Assembly: GCF_030272695.1 (NCBI RefSeq)
Contig: NZ_JARFYN010000005.1
Location: forward strand, 62,001 to 126,000
Length of the DNA stretch: 64,000 nt
Direction: 5' to 3'
Source of the DNA: Martinezella calliandrae
Lineage (GTDB): Bacteria > Pseudomonadota > Alphaproteobacteria > Rhizobiales > Rhizobiaceae
Below are positions 44,327 to 52,004 of this stretch, one piece after another (position 1 is the first letter of the stretch; each line of letters opens with the position of its first letter). Made by a program: the position numbers and the translations under genes. The notes below the pieces were generated by a model. It was given only the letters and a program-made list of their open reading frames with translations, did no database searches and had not been told where the DNA came from.

Positions 44327-45298
44327 ATGACGAAGCAGATGAACAATGGAAAGACCGCTCTTATCCTGGGCGCCACCGGCGGTATCGGCGGTGCCGTGGC
44401 CCGCACGCTCGCCGAACGCGGCTGGCACATCAAGGCGCTGAACCGCAACGCAGCGGCGGCGGCGCTACGCGAGCCTAGTTTCGACTGGGTGCAGGGCGAC
44501 GCGATGCAGGCAAGCGATGTGTTGAAGGCCGCAGACGGCGCCGACGTGATCGTACATGCCGTTAATCCGCCCGGCTACCGGAACTGGGCGCAACTCGTCC
44601 TGCCGATGCTCGACAGCACGATCGCTGCGGCAAAAGCGGTCGGCGCACGGATCGTCCTTCCCGGCACGGTTTATAATTTCGGACCGGATGTCTTTCCGAA
44701 CGTGACGGAGGACAGTCCGCAGAACCCCCGGACGCGCAAGGGCGCGATCCGCGTCGAGATGGAGAAGCGGCTGAAGGCTGCCGCCGAGAGCGGCACGCCG
44801 GTCATCATCCTGCGCGCCGGTGATTTCTTCGGCCAAGTTGCCAATAGTTGGTTCTCTCAGGGCATCGTCAAACCCGGAAAGCCGGTTGCATCAGTCAGCA
44901 ATCCGGGCAGCGCCGGCATCGGCCATCAATGGGCCTATCTGCCGGATGTCGCCGAAACGATGGTCCGCCTGATCGAAAAGGGCGACGCGCTTCCCGCCTT
45001 TGGCGTCTATCACATGCGCGGTCATTGGGATGGCGATGGTCGGCAGATGGTTGCTGCGATCGAACGTGTCGTCGGGCACAAGGTCAAGCAGAGGGCTTTT
45101 CCCTGGTGGGTTCTGCCGTTGGCGGCACCCTTCGTGACGGTCATGAGAGAGTTGCGGGAGATGCGCTATCTCTGGAAAGTGCCGTTGCAGATGCGCAACG
45201 ACAAGCTGGTGGCCATACTTGGTGAGGAGCCGCATACCCCGATCGACGAGGCGGTCAAGGCGAGCCTTGTGGCAATTGGCTGCCTGCCGGCGCGATGA
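44327..45298 (+). CDS. NAD(P)-dependent epimerase/dehydratase-like oxidoreductase (extended SDR)
   Basis: A 323-residue Rossmann-fold protein with TALILGATGGIGGAVARTLAERGW at the N-terminus (GxxGxxG motif), VQGDAMQASDVLKAADGADVIVHAV, and PGTVYNFGPDV in place of the usual catalytic YxxxK region. The lack of a clear catalytic Tyr/Lys pair suggests an atypical SDR or NAD(P)-binding protein. Of four nearby ATG codons I chose 44327, with GGAG six bases upstream. It is divergent from a LysR gene, its probable regulator, and convergent with the APH-like gene. Confidence 0.82.
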   Translation: MTKQMNNGKTALILGATGGIGGAVARTLAERGWHIKALNRNAAAAALREPSFDWVQGDAMQASDVLKAADGADVIVHAVNPPGYRNWAQLVLPMLDSTIAAAKAVGARIVLPGTVYNFGPDVFPNVTEDSPQNPRTRKGAIRVEMEKRLKAAAESGTPVIILRAGDFFGQVANSWFSQGIVKPGKPVASVSNPGSAGIGHQWAYLPDVAETMVRLIEKGDALPAFGVYHMRGHWDGDGRQMVAAIERVVGHKVKQRAFPWWVLPLAAPFVTVMRELREMRYLWKVPLQMRNDKLVAILGEEPHTPIDEAVKASLVAIGCLPAR

Positions 45299-45305
45299 GG
45301 CGCGG

Positions 45306-46106
45306 TCAGATCTGAAGTTCGGCGAGTGCAATCCTGGCGACGCTGAAATCCGGTTCGGCATTCCTGGTGTCTTTGTCGCTCAGGAACCAAGAGGCGGAAA
45401 GTCCGGCATAGGCGACGATCCACTTTAGCATCCGCTTCGGTTCCAGCCTCGCTTCGGCGCAGACGATCGGCAGTTGCCGCTGCAGGCGGCCGGGGGCGGT
45501 GACGATATTGAGTTGCGAATTGCAGAAGGTGTTGGAAAAATCGTAGCCGCGTTCGCCATAGACGCGCTTTGGGTCGATGGCGAGCCACCCACGCGGACCG
45601 AAATCCATAATATTCTCGTGGTGGATGTCGCCGTGCAGGACCGCAAGGTCGCATTGATCAGCGAGCAGGTGACGCGCAATCTCGGCGCACGTGGTAAGAA
45701 GACCACCATGGGCACGTGCGGCCGGTTCAAGCTCGCGAAACCAGCAGTCTAGCGGGACCAGGTCCGGCAACGGCGTTGCCCGTGGCGCGTGGAGCTTTGC
45801 GGCCGTGCGGCAGATGATCCGGCTTGCCTCGTCGTCACCGCCTTCCATCGCCATGGTCATGAGCGAGCCCTTCCCGGTCGCCCGTTCCAGAAGCACGGCG
45901 TCGCTATCATATTCGTAGACATGCGCGGCGCCGTCACCGTCGAACCAGCGCAAGATCTGGCTGCCGAGTTTCTCGTCAATATCAAGCGCGACTTTCAGCA
46001 TCGCGAGCAAGCCGCGCCAGATGACCGGCAGGAGATGGCTGGAACGGGTGATGATCGCCTCGCCATCCGGCGTCAGCGACCAGCGCTTCAGGTAGGGCTC
46101 GAACAT
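45306..46106 (-). CDS. APH(6)-like aminoglycoside/hydroxyurea kinase family protein
   Basis: A 266-residue protein-kinase-like phosphotransferase. It has LRWFDGDGAAHVYEYDSDAVLLERATG in the N-lobe, the catalytic loop CDLAVLHGDIHHENIMDFG (HGDxxxxN) and AIDPKRVYGERGYDFSN (the DFG-like metal Asp in IDP). This is the pattern of streptomycin 6-phosphotransferases and hydroxyurea kinases. Chromosomal copies in soil bacteria often act on unknown small molecules, so resistance cannot be assumed. It is convergent with the SDR gene (7 bases between stops). Confidence 0.85.
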   Translation of the reverse strand: MFEPYLKRWSLTPDGEAIITRSSHLLPVIWRGLLAMLKVALDIDEKLGSQILRWFDGDGAAHVYEYDSDAVLLERATGKGSLMTMAMEGGDDEASRIICRTAAKLHAPRATPLPDLVPLDCWFRELEPAARAHGGLLTTCAEIARHLLADQCDLAVLHGDIHHENIMDFGPRGWLAIDPKRVYGERGYDFSNTFCNSQLNIVTAPGRLQRQLPIVCAEARLEPKRMLKWIVAYAGLSASWFLSDKDTRNAEPDFSVARIALAELQI

Positions 46107-46136
46107 GCCGGTACTCTAACGGCTGCCGCCAAAAAG

Positions 46137-46162
46137 AAAATCCCGCCTTTAAGCGGGATTTT
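46137..46162. terminator. Terminator downstream of the Old Yellow Enzyme gene
   Basis: AAAATCCCGC and GCGGGATTTT form a perfect 10-bp stem with a 6-base loop, with A/T ends allowing function on either strand. It lies between the OYE stop (46186) and the APH-like start (46106), so it chiefly ends the OYE transcript. Confidence 0.85.
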
Positions 46163-46185
46163 CGCGATAATCGGAGCGGCGGGAG

Positions 46186-47295
46186 TTAAGCCGCTTCGTC
46201 CAGCGTCGGATAGTCGGCATAGCCGTTTTCTCCACCGCCATAAAGTGTTGCCTGGTCGAAGGCTGCGAGAGGCGCGTTTTCCTTCAGCCGGCGAACCAGA
46301 TCCGGGTTGGAAATGAAAGGCTTGCCGAAGGCAACGACATCGGCCTTGCCGCTGTCGACCGCCTCGATCGCCATCTCGCGATCATAGCCGTTGTTGAGCA
46401 TCCAAGCTGACGTGCCGCCGGCAGCCTTATAGGCGGCGTTAAGGGCGTCATAGTCGAAGGGCAGGAAGTCACGCGCCCCACCGGTCTGCCCTTCGACGAC
46501 GTGGACATAGGCGAGGCCATACTTGGCCAGGCCTTCGATGACGTAGCTGAAAAGCGCCTGCGGGTGCGGATCGCTGGAATCGCCTGATGGCGTTACAGGT
46601 GAGATACGGATTGCGGTGCGGCCAGCGCCGATTTCCTTGGTCACGGCGTCGACCACTTCGAAGAGGAAACGGGCGCGGTTTTCGATCGAGCCGCCATACT
46701 GGTCGGTGCGGTCGTTGACGTCGGCGCGAAGGAACTGGTCGATGAGATAGCCGTTGGCGCCGTGGATTTCGACGCCGTCAAAGCTGGCTTCGATCGCGGC
46801 GCGCGCAGCCTTCCGGTAGTCTTCGATGATCCCCGGAATTTCCGAGGCCTGAAGAGCGCGAGGTTCCGAGACATCGGTAAAGCCGCCACTGCCGTCGCTA
46901 TTCACCAGATAGGTCTTGGCGTTGGCGCGTCTGGAGGTGGAGGAAACAGGCTTGCCGCCGTTCGGCTGCAGCGTCGTGTGGGAAATACGGCCGACATGCC
47001 ACATCTGTACGACGATCTTGCCGCCATTGGCATGCACGGCGTCGGTCACTTTCTTCCAGCCGTCGAGGGCTTCCTTGCTGTAGAGACCGGGCACGTGAGC
47101 ATAGCCCTGGCCCTGATGGGTGATGGCGGTCGCTTCGGTGATGATAAGGCCGGCGGTGGCGCGCTGGGCGTAATATTTGACGTTCAGGTCGTTCGGGACG
47201 GCATTCGGAGAGCGATTGCGCGTCAGCGGCGCCATGACGATGCGATTGGCGAGGGCGATATCGCCAAGTTTCGTCGGTTCGAAGAGTTTGGTCAT
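46186..47295 (-). CDS. Alkene reductase, Old Yellow Enzyme family (NemA-like)
   Basis: A 369-residue FMN-dependent TIM-barrel flavoprotein reducing activated C=C bonds, N-ethylmaleimide, nitrate esters or quinones with NAD(P)H. Typical blocks: LFEPTKLGDIALANRIVMAPLTRNRS, VQMWHVGRISH, FDGVEIHGANGYLIDQFLR (substrate His/Asn), DQYGGSIENRARFLFEV, RISPVTPSGDS, and the late FMN-binding AFGKPFISNPDLVRRL. It follows the MFS gene by 43 bases on the same strand and is the last gene of the ArsR-MFS-OYE unit. Confidence 0.94.
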   Translation of the reverse strand: MTKLFEPTKLGDIALANRIVMAPLTRNRSPNAVPNDLNVKYYAQRATAGLIITEATAITHQGQGYAHVPGLYSKEALDGWKKVTDAVHANGGKIVVQMWHVGRISHTTLQPNGGKPVSSTSRRANAKTYLVNSDGSGGFTDVSEPRALQASEIPGIIEDYRKAARAAIEASFDGVEIHGANGYLIDQFLRADVNDRTDQYGGSIENRARFLFEVVDAVTKEIGAGRTAIRISPVTPSGDSSDPHPQALFSYVIEGLAKYGLAYVHVVEGQTGGARDFLPFDYDALNAAYKAAGGTSAWMLNNGYDREMAIEAVDSGKADVVAFGKPFISNPDLVRRLKENAPLAAFDQATLYGGGENGYADYPTLDEAA

Positions 47296-47338
47296 GGGAG
47301 GTCCTTTCTTGGTAGTTGCGACTGATGAGGGAGGGAAC

Positions 47339-48505
47339 TTAGGAGGAGGCAGGGGCGGCGCTCTTTTCTCTGACCGTCGCGAAGGTCAACGCCACGGTGG
47401 CAAGGCCGAGGAGGGCCATGGCAGCCCCGGCAAGCGGCACATGCGACAACGAGAAGCCGGCGTCGATGACTGCACCACCGACCCAGGCGCCGAGCGCATT
47501 GCCGGTATTGAAGGCGCCGATGTTGATCGTCGATACCAGGTTCGGCGCATCCTTGCCGAAACCGACGACGTTGATCTGCAGCGCCGGCACGGCGGCGAAG
47601 CTCGCCGCAGCCCAGAGGAAGAGGGTGATTTCGGCTGGGATGAAGGAATGGCTGGTGATGCTGAAGATGACGGAGGTCAGCGCGATTGCCGCGAAGACGC
47701 CGGCGAGTGTGGTGCCGAGCCGCCAGTCCGCCAGCTTGCCGCCGATAAGATTGCCGATGGTCAAACCGACGCCGATCAGCAACAGCGTCAAGGTGACCCA
47801 CTGAGCAGATACGCCGGTGATGTCGCGCAGCAGCGGTGCAATATAGGTGAACAGTGCGAACATGGCGGCGGAGAAGAACACCGTCGTCAGTAACGACAGC
47901 CACAGGCCGACACCGCGCAGCGCGGATATTTCGCGGGCAAGATTGCCCTGACGGACTTCCTCAGCTTTGGGCAGGATAAGCATCAAGCCGGCAAGTGATG
48001 CGACGCCGAGCAGCGTTACGACAAAGAAGGGCGCACGCCAGCCGAAGGCCTGGCCAAATGCGGTGCCGAGCGGCACACCGAGCACATTGGCAAGCGTCAG
48101 ACCGGTGAACATCAACGCAACGGCGCGGGCCTTGCGGTCGTCGGCGACCAGGCTTGCGGCAACGACCGAGCCGATGCCGAAGAAGGCGCCATGGCAAAGC
48201 GCGGTGACGATGCGGGCGATCATCAGAACCCAATAGCCGGGCGCGATGGCGCAGAGCAGGTTGCCGAGAATGAAGAAGCCCATCAGCATAATCAAAGCCG
48301 AACGGCGGCGCAGGTGCGCCGTTGAAATAGCCATGATCGGCGCGCCGATCGCCACCGCCAGCGCATAACCGGTGACCAGCCAGCCGGCTTGCGGGATGGT
48401 GACGGAAAGATCGGCGGAAACTTCGGGCAGCAGGCCCATGATGACGAATTCAGTTGTCCCGATGGCAAAGGAGCTCAGTGCCAGGACGAGGAGCGCAAGC
48501 GGCAT
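47339..48505 (-). CDS. MFS efflux transporter (AraJ/DHA1-like)
   Basis: A 388-residue major facilitator with twelve hydrophobic segments. MPLALLVLALSSFAIGTTEFVIMGLLPEV opens the protein; the loop-2/3 region reads STAHLRRRSALIM and motif-C-like PLGTAFGQAFGWRAPFFVV occurs in segment 5, both typical of the DHA1 drug-efflux group. It starts one base after the stop of the ArsR gene, so the two are translationally coupled. Likely exports the compound sensed by the regulator or the product of the downstream OYE. Confidence 0.9.
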   Translation of the reverse strand: MPLALLVLALSSFAIGTTEFVIMGLLPEVSADLSVTIPQAGWLVTGYALAVAIGAPIMAISTAHLRRRSALIMLMGFFILGNLLCAIAPGYWVLMIARIVTALCHGAFFGIGSVVAASLVADDRKARAVALMFTGLTLANVLGVPLGTAFGQAFGWRAPFFVVTLLGVASLAGLMLILPKAEEVRQGNLAREISALRGVGLWLSLLTTVFFSAAMFALFTYIAPLLRDITGVSAQWVTLTLLLIGVGLTIGNLIGGKLADWRLGTTLAGVFAAIALTSVIFSITSHSFIPAEITLFLWAAASFAAVPALQINVVGFGKDAPNLVSTINIGAFNTGNALGAWVGGAVIDAGFSLSHVPLAGAAMALLGLATVALTFATVREKSAAPASS

Positions 48506-48506
48506 A

Positions 48507-48800
48507 TCAAAGTTCCTTTTGCAGGGTCGCGAGGAATTCAGCGATGGTTTCCTCGTTGCGCTTATAGAAAATCCACTGGCCGAGGCGCCTTGTGGTCACC
48601 AGGCCGGCACGATGCAAAGTACCGAGATGGGCGGAGACTGTGGATTGCGACAAGCCGCAACGCTCGAACTGACTGGCACAGACGCCCAGCTCCAACGGAT
48701 GTTCCTGGGTCGGAAAATGTACCTGCGGGTCTTTGAGCTGGTTGAGGATTTCGAGCCTCGCCGGATGGGCCAAAGCCTTCAATATCTCAGTCTTGTCCAT
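48507..48800 (-). CDS. ArsR-type (winged-helix) repressor with two cysteines
   Basis: A 97-residue ArsR-fold regulator: MDKTEILKALAHPARLEILNQL, then recognition helix LSQSTVSAHLGTLHRAGLVTTRRLGQWIFYKRNEE (wing). Cys41 and Cys48 flank the HTH (GVCASQFERCGLSQ), which could serve as thiol sensors; the classic ELCVCD metal box is absent. ATG 48800 is used; the longer frame to 48878 runs through the operator. A 42-bp palindrome lies 17 bases upstream of the start, so autoregulation is likely. It heads the MFS-OYE unit. Confidence 0.88.
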   Translation of the reverse strand: MDKTEILKALAHPARLEILNQLKDPQVHFPTQEHPLELGVCASQFERCGLSQSTVSAHLGTLHRAGLVTTRRLGQWIFYKRNEETIAEFLATLQKEL

Positions 48801-48816
48801 GGTGCTCACCAGGTAA

Positions 48817-48858
48817 ATATCGAAAAGAGACGATTTATGTATCGTCGATTTTCGATAT
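48817..48858. promoter_or_regulatory. 42-bp palindromic operator of the ArsR operon
   Basis: ATATCGAAAA (48817-48826) pairs with TTTTCGATAT (48849-48858), and GACGAT (48829-48834) with ATCGTC (48841-48846), about one centre. Only two positions per arm mismatch outside the 6-base middle. It lies just upstream of the ArsR start and is the obvious binding site for that repressor. Confidence 0.8.
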
Positions 48859-48923
48859 ATCAAGGTGCGCTGCAGCAAATTATTTTATGCAAGGCGCTTT
48901 GGTGATGTGCGCAAAAATTGGGC

Positions 48924-49041
48924 AAAAAAAGAGGGCCACCGGAATAATCCAGGGCCCTATAGGTGTGAAGGTTAAAAACCTCCAGAGGGGAACAGCTGCT
49001 GCGGTGGAACTGGGAGGAAAAGCCACCATGTGCATCAGCTG
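48924..49041 (-). ncRNA. Trans-acting-type small RNA, copy A (MmgR/alpha-r8-like?)
   Basis: About 117 nucleotides on the minus strand. The predicted 5' part forms a stem CAGCTGATGC/GCAGCAGCTG (one mismatch) closing an inner hairpin GGTGG/CCACC. Its 15-base loop contains TTTTCCTCCC, an anti-Shine-Dalgarno sequence. A small GGTT/AACC hairpin follows. The 3' end is a rho-independent terminator (AGGGCC/GGCCCT stem, then C and seven T). A promoter is placed at 49047-49075. It is 203 bases from, and about 91 percent identical by eye to, copy B. From memory, the sRNA MmgR of Sinorhizobium meliloti lies between lysR and arsR genes, as here. Confidence 0.78.
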
Positions 49042-49046
49042 TGTGC

Positions 49047-49075
49047 TGTATGCTGCTAATTTGTGCAGTGCGCAA
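49047..49075 (-). promoter_or_regulatory. Promoter of small RNA copy A
   Basis: On the minus strand TTGCGC (49070-49075) and CATACA (49047-49052) are 17 bases apart, and transcription would begin near 49040. Its -10 box matches the second promoter in four of six bases and its -35 box in three of six, with identical spacing. Confidence 0.6.
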
Positions 49076-49127
49076 TGCATTTTTGTGCATGGCAGTTATG
49101 CATTTGCTATCTCTGGCGCAAAAAGCC

Positions 49128-49244
49128 AAAAAAAAGGGCCACCGGTAACAACCAGGGCCCTATAGGTATGAAGGTTAAAAACCTCCAGAGGGGAACAGCC
49201 AATGCGGTGGAACTGGGAGGAAAAGCCACCAAATGCATCAGCTG
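49128..49244 (-). ncRNA. Trans-acting-type small RNA, copy B (MmgR/alpha-r8-like?)
   Basis: Second tandem copy, about 116 nucleotides. The 5' stem is CAGCTGATGC with GCATTGGCTG: all ten positions can pair (two G-U wobbles), although three bases differ from copy A in the right arm. The inner GGTGG/CCACC hairpin and its CTTTTCCTCCCAGTT loop are identical to copy A. The terminator is AGGGCC/GGCCCT followed by eight T; its loop differs from copy A at four positions. Changes thus fall in loops or keep pairing. The promoter lies at 49250-49278. No protein is encoded; short open frames across the region are shadows. Confidence 0.78.
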
Positions 49245-49249
49245 GTTGC

Positions 49250-49278
49250 GATATGGTAGCTAAATAGGCAGGCTTCAA
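49250..49278 (-). promoter_or_regulatory. Promoter of small RNA copy B
   Basis: On the minus strand TTGAAG (49273-49278) and CATATC (49250-49255) are separated by 17 bases. The predicted start, near 49243, falls at the beginning of the conserved RNA stem. Confidence 0.65.
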
Positions 49279-49365
49279 CTCTGTTTTGTGCATATCAGCC
49301 ATGCGTCATACGCTTAGCAGATATATTACTGCAAAAAAGACTTTTTTCTCAGAGGCTTAGCTAAG

Positions 49366-50262
49366 CTAGAAGTTCCAGTTTCGAGCTTTCGCAACGATAA
49401 AGTCCCGAAAAACTTTGAGTTTGGCGGCGTTCTTCATTTCGTCGGGATAGCAGAAATAGGTGTCGAAGGACGGCACGTCAGCATTGATCGCCAGCTGAAT
49501 GAGACCCGGGTCGCGGCCGACAATGTAGTCCGGCAGCACGGCGATGCCGATGCCGAGCAGGCAGGCGCGCTTGATCGAGGTCTGGCTGTTGATCTGCAAA
49601 TGCGGAGCGCGCTTGTTGTCCGACGAGCGGCCGGCGATTTCCAGCCAGTTGACGTCGAGCAGATAGTTTGGCGCCGGTTCGCCGAAGCTGATGATGCGAT
49701 GATTGTCCAGATCCTCCACCGATTGCGGCTCGCCATGGCGGTTGATGTAGGAGGGGGCAGCGTAGACATGCATATGCACGGTGAAAAGCTTGCGCTGGAT
49801 CAAATCCGACTGTTGCGGCTGGCGCAGGCGGATGGCGCAATCGGCATGGCGCATGTTCACATCGAGCTCCTCGTTATCGAGAATGAGCTGGATCGACATG
49901 TCGGGATAAAGCTGCAGGAACTCCTGGATCTTGTCGGTCAGCCAGCCCTGGCCAAGGCCGACGGTCGTCGTCACGCGCAACTTGCCGCTCGGCTTGTCGG
50001 TCGTCTCGGTCAATTGCATTTTGACCGTTTCGAGCTTCAAGAGAACGTCATGTGCGGTACGATAAAGCAGTTCGCCCTGTTCGGTCAGGATCAGGCCGCG
50101 AGCGTGGCGATGAAACAACTTGATGCCGACGTCCTGCTCGAGGGCGCTGACCTGGCGGCTGATGGCGGATTGGGACAAATGCAGCTTGTCGGCTGCGTGC
50201 GTGAACGATCCGGCTTCGGCAGCCGCGTGAAAGATACGCAGCTTGTCCCAGTCCAATGGCAT
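49366..50262 (-). CDS. LysR-family transcriptional regulator
   Basis: A 298-residue LysR regulator: DWDKLRIFHAAAEAGSFTHAADKLHLSQSAISRQVSALEQDVGIKLFHRHARG is the DNA-binding domain, followed by a full effector domain (GKLRVTTTVGLGQGWLTDKI). ATG 50262 has GAGGGG upstream; ATG codons at 50274 and 50289 would overlap or touch the trxB stop. It lies 23 bases downstream of trxB on the same strand, so it may be transcribed from the trxB promoter. The order trxB-lysR-sRNA-arsR recalls that of Sinorhizobium meliloti. Confidence 0.92.
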   Translation of the reverse strand: MPLDWDKLRIFHAAAEAGSFTHAADKLHLSQSAISRQVSALEQDVGIKLFHRHARGLILTEQGELLYRTAHDVLLKLETVKMQLTETTDKPSGKLRVTTTVGLGQGWLTDKIQEFLQLYPDMSIQLILDNEELDVNMRHADCAIRLRQPQQSDLIQRKLFTVHMHVYAAPSYINRHGEPQSVEDLDNHRIISFGEPAPNYLLDVNWLEIAGRSSDNKRAPHLQINSQTSIKRACLLGIGIAVLPDYIVGRDPGLIQLAINADVPSFDTYFCYPDEMKNAAKLKVFRDFIVAKARNWNF

Positions 50263-50285
50263 GCCGTTTCCCCTCATCGGCTGCA

Positions 50286-51260
50286 TCACTCCGCAGCCAC
50301 GGCGACGGGCATGTGCCCGGCAAGATAACGTTCCGCTTCAAGCGCCGCCATGCAGCCCATCCCCGCTGCCGTCACAGCCTGTCGGAACGTATCGTCGGTC
50401 ACATCGCCGGCGGCATAGATGCCTTCGACGCTGGTCGCCGTCGAATCCGGTGCGGTCCAGAGATAGCCATTGTCTTTGAGCTTCAGCTTGCCTTTGAAAA
50501 GCTCGGTAGCCGGTGCATGGCCGATGGCGACGAAAACGCCGTCGATCGTCACGTCAGTGACAACGCCGGTGCGGGTGTCGCGCAGGCGCGCGCCGGAAAC
50601 CGACGGCGGCATCGGCGGCTTGGCCGGCGTGCCGGTGATTTCGGCGACTTCGGTGTTCCAGAGGACCTTGACGTTCTCTTTGGCGAACAGGCGCTCCTGC
50701 AGGATTTTTTCGGCGCGGAACGAATCGCGGCGATGCACGACGGTGACCGACTTCGCGATGTTGGAAAGATAGAGCGCTTCCTCGACAGCGCTGTTGCCGC
50801 CGCCAACCACGATCACATCCTTGTTGCGATAGAAGAAGCCGTCGCAGGTGGCGCAGGCGGAAACGCCGAAGCCCTGGAAATGTTGTTCGCTCTCAATGCC
50901 CAGCCACTTGGCCTTGGCGCCGGTCGCAATGATCAATGTGTCGGCGGTCCAGACCTGGCCGCTGTCGGTTCGAGCCACAAAGGGGCGCTGATTGGTGTCG
51001 ACTTCCGTGACGAGATCGTTGACGATCTCGGCGCCGACATGTTGTGCCTGCTTTAACATTTGCTCCATGAGCCACGGCCCCTGGATCGGATCGGCAAAGC
51101 CCGGATAGTTTTCGACGTCCGTGGTGATCATGAGCTGACCGCCCTGTTCAAGGCCGGCGATCAAAACCGGCTTCAGCATGGCGCGCGCGGCATAGACGGC
51201 AGCCGTATAGCCGGCAGGGCCGGAACCGATGATGAGCACCTTGGTGTGGCGGGCAGGCAT
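50286..51260 (-). CDS. trxB: Thioredoxin-disulfide reductase
   Basis: A 324-residue FAD/NADPH flavoprotein that keeps thioredoxin reduced. Motifs: the FAD site VLIIGSGPAGYTAAVYAARA, the redox-active CATC in VSACATCDGFFYRNK near residue 138, the NADPH site VIVVGGGNSAVEEALYLSN, and the second FAD motif GIYAAGDVTDDTFRQAVTAAGMGCMAA. ATG 51260 with AAAGGAC upstream gives the family length; the frame extends to 51362 without match. It is divergent from the lrp-type gene. Confidence 0.96.
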   Translation of the reverse strand: MPARHTKVLIIGSGPAGYTAAVYAARAMLKPVLIAGLEQGGQLMITTDVENYPGFADPIQGPWLMEQMLKQAQHVGAEIVNDLVTEVDTNQRPFVARTDSGQVWTADTLIIATGAKAKWLGIESEQHFQGFGVSACATCDGFFYRNKDVIVVGGGNSAVEEALYLSNIAKSVTVVHRRDSFRAEKILQERLFAKENVKVLWNTEVAEITGTPAKPPMPPSVSGARLRDTRTGVVTDVTIDGVFVAIGHAPATELFKGKLKLKDNGYLWTAPDSTATSVEGIYAAGDVTDDTFRQAVTAAGMGCMAALEAERYLAGHMPVAVAAE

Positions 51261-51460
51261 AATAAGTCCTTTCAATCTCAGCGTTTCGCAAGCGTCGGCT
51301 TCAAAATGGGCAAAGCAGGCGATTTCACGATCCGCCGACCCATTTATGATTGCCTTATGCATTTATTCAAGGGCAGCCTTGCATTACCAACAGGGCAAAT
51401 CTGCTTTGTGTAAGATTCGGTTACGCGAGGGAAACTTTCTTGCGTATTTCCCCGCTTTAT

Positions 51461-51524
51461 ATAGAAGCTGCCGGTGGGGATTTAAAGAAAGTATAGAAAC
51501 TGCCGGTGGGGAATTAAGGAAAGG
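51461..51524. repeat. Two 32-bp direct repeats upstream of the lrp-type gene
   Basis: Units at 51461-51492 and 51493-51524 begin ATAGAA and share CTGCCGGTGGGGA; four of 32 bases differ. The second unit ends in AAGGAAAGG, the ribosome site of the lrp-type gene. The 32-base period is about three helical turns, as would suit a multimeric regulator. Confidence 0.7.
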
Positions 51525-51532
51525 CAATAAAA

Positions 51533-52000
51533 GTGCTGCGGGCTGAACTCGACGCCATCGATATCAAGATCTTGCGGGAACTGCAGCGCGACGGTCGCAT
51601 GACCAATGTCGAGCTCGCCGATCGCGTCGGCATCTCCGCGCCGCCCTGTCTACGCCGGGTGCGCAAATTGGAAGAGGCTGGCGTTATCGAAGGTTATCAT
51701 GCCATGCTCAACAGCCCGAAGCTCGGTTTCGATCTCGTTGCGTTCTGTATGGTCGGCCTTAAGCACCAATCGGAAGCCAATCTGAAAGCCTTTGCCAGTG
51801 CGACGGCGCAGTGGCCGCTGGTGCGCCAGGCATGGATGGTGTCCGGCGACAGCGACTTCCTGCTGCATTGTGTTGCGGAAAACCTCACCCGGTTCCAGGA
51901 TTTCGTCATCGAAGTGCTGACAGCGAATGAGCATGTCGATACGGTGCGCACCATGCTGACCATCCGGCAGGTGAAGAAACTCGGCCTAGTGGAGCTCTGA
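51533..52000 (+). CDS. Lrp/AsnC-family transcriptional regulator
   Basis: A 155-residue regulator: N-terminal HTH (LDAIDIKILRELQRDGRMTNVELADRVGISAPPCLRRVRKLEEAGVIEGYHA) and a C-terminal RAM ligand-binding domain (LVAFCMVGLK, DFLLHCVAENLTRFQDFV, TVRTMLTIRQVKKLG). It starts at GTG 51533 behind AAGGAAAGG. Two direct repeats lie immediately upstream and could be its own binding sites. It is divergent from trxB and is followed within four bases by the gene at 52005, so the LPS-type genes may belong to its transcript. Confidence 0.93.
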   Translation: MLRAELDAIDIKILRELQRDGRMTNVELADRVGISAPPCLRRVRKLEEAGVIEGYHAMLNSPKLGFDLVAFCMVGLKHQSEANLKAFASATAQWPLVRQAWMVSGDSDFLLHCVAENLTRFQDFVIEVLTANEHVDTVRTMLTIRQVKKLGLVEL

Positions 52001-52004
52001 GACG

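Noticed and set aside
48860..49302. Short open frames of 66-92 residues across the small RNA genes
   Set aside because: They read through the repeated RNA structures in several frames and have no ribosome sites; repeated peptide text merely reflects the duplicated RNA.
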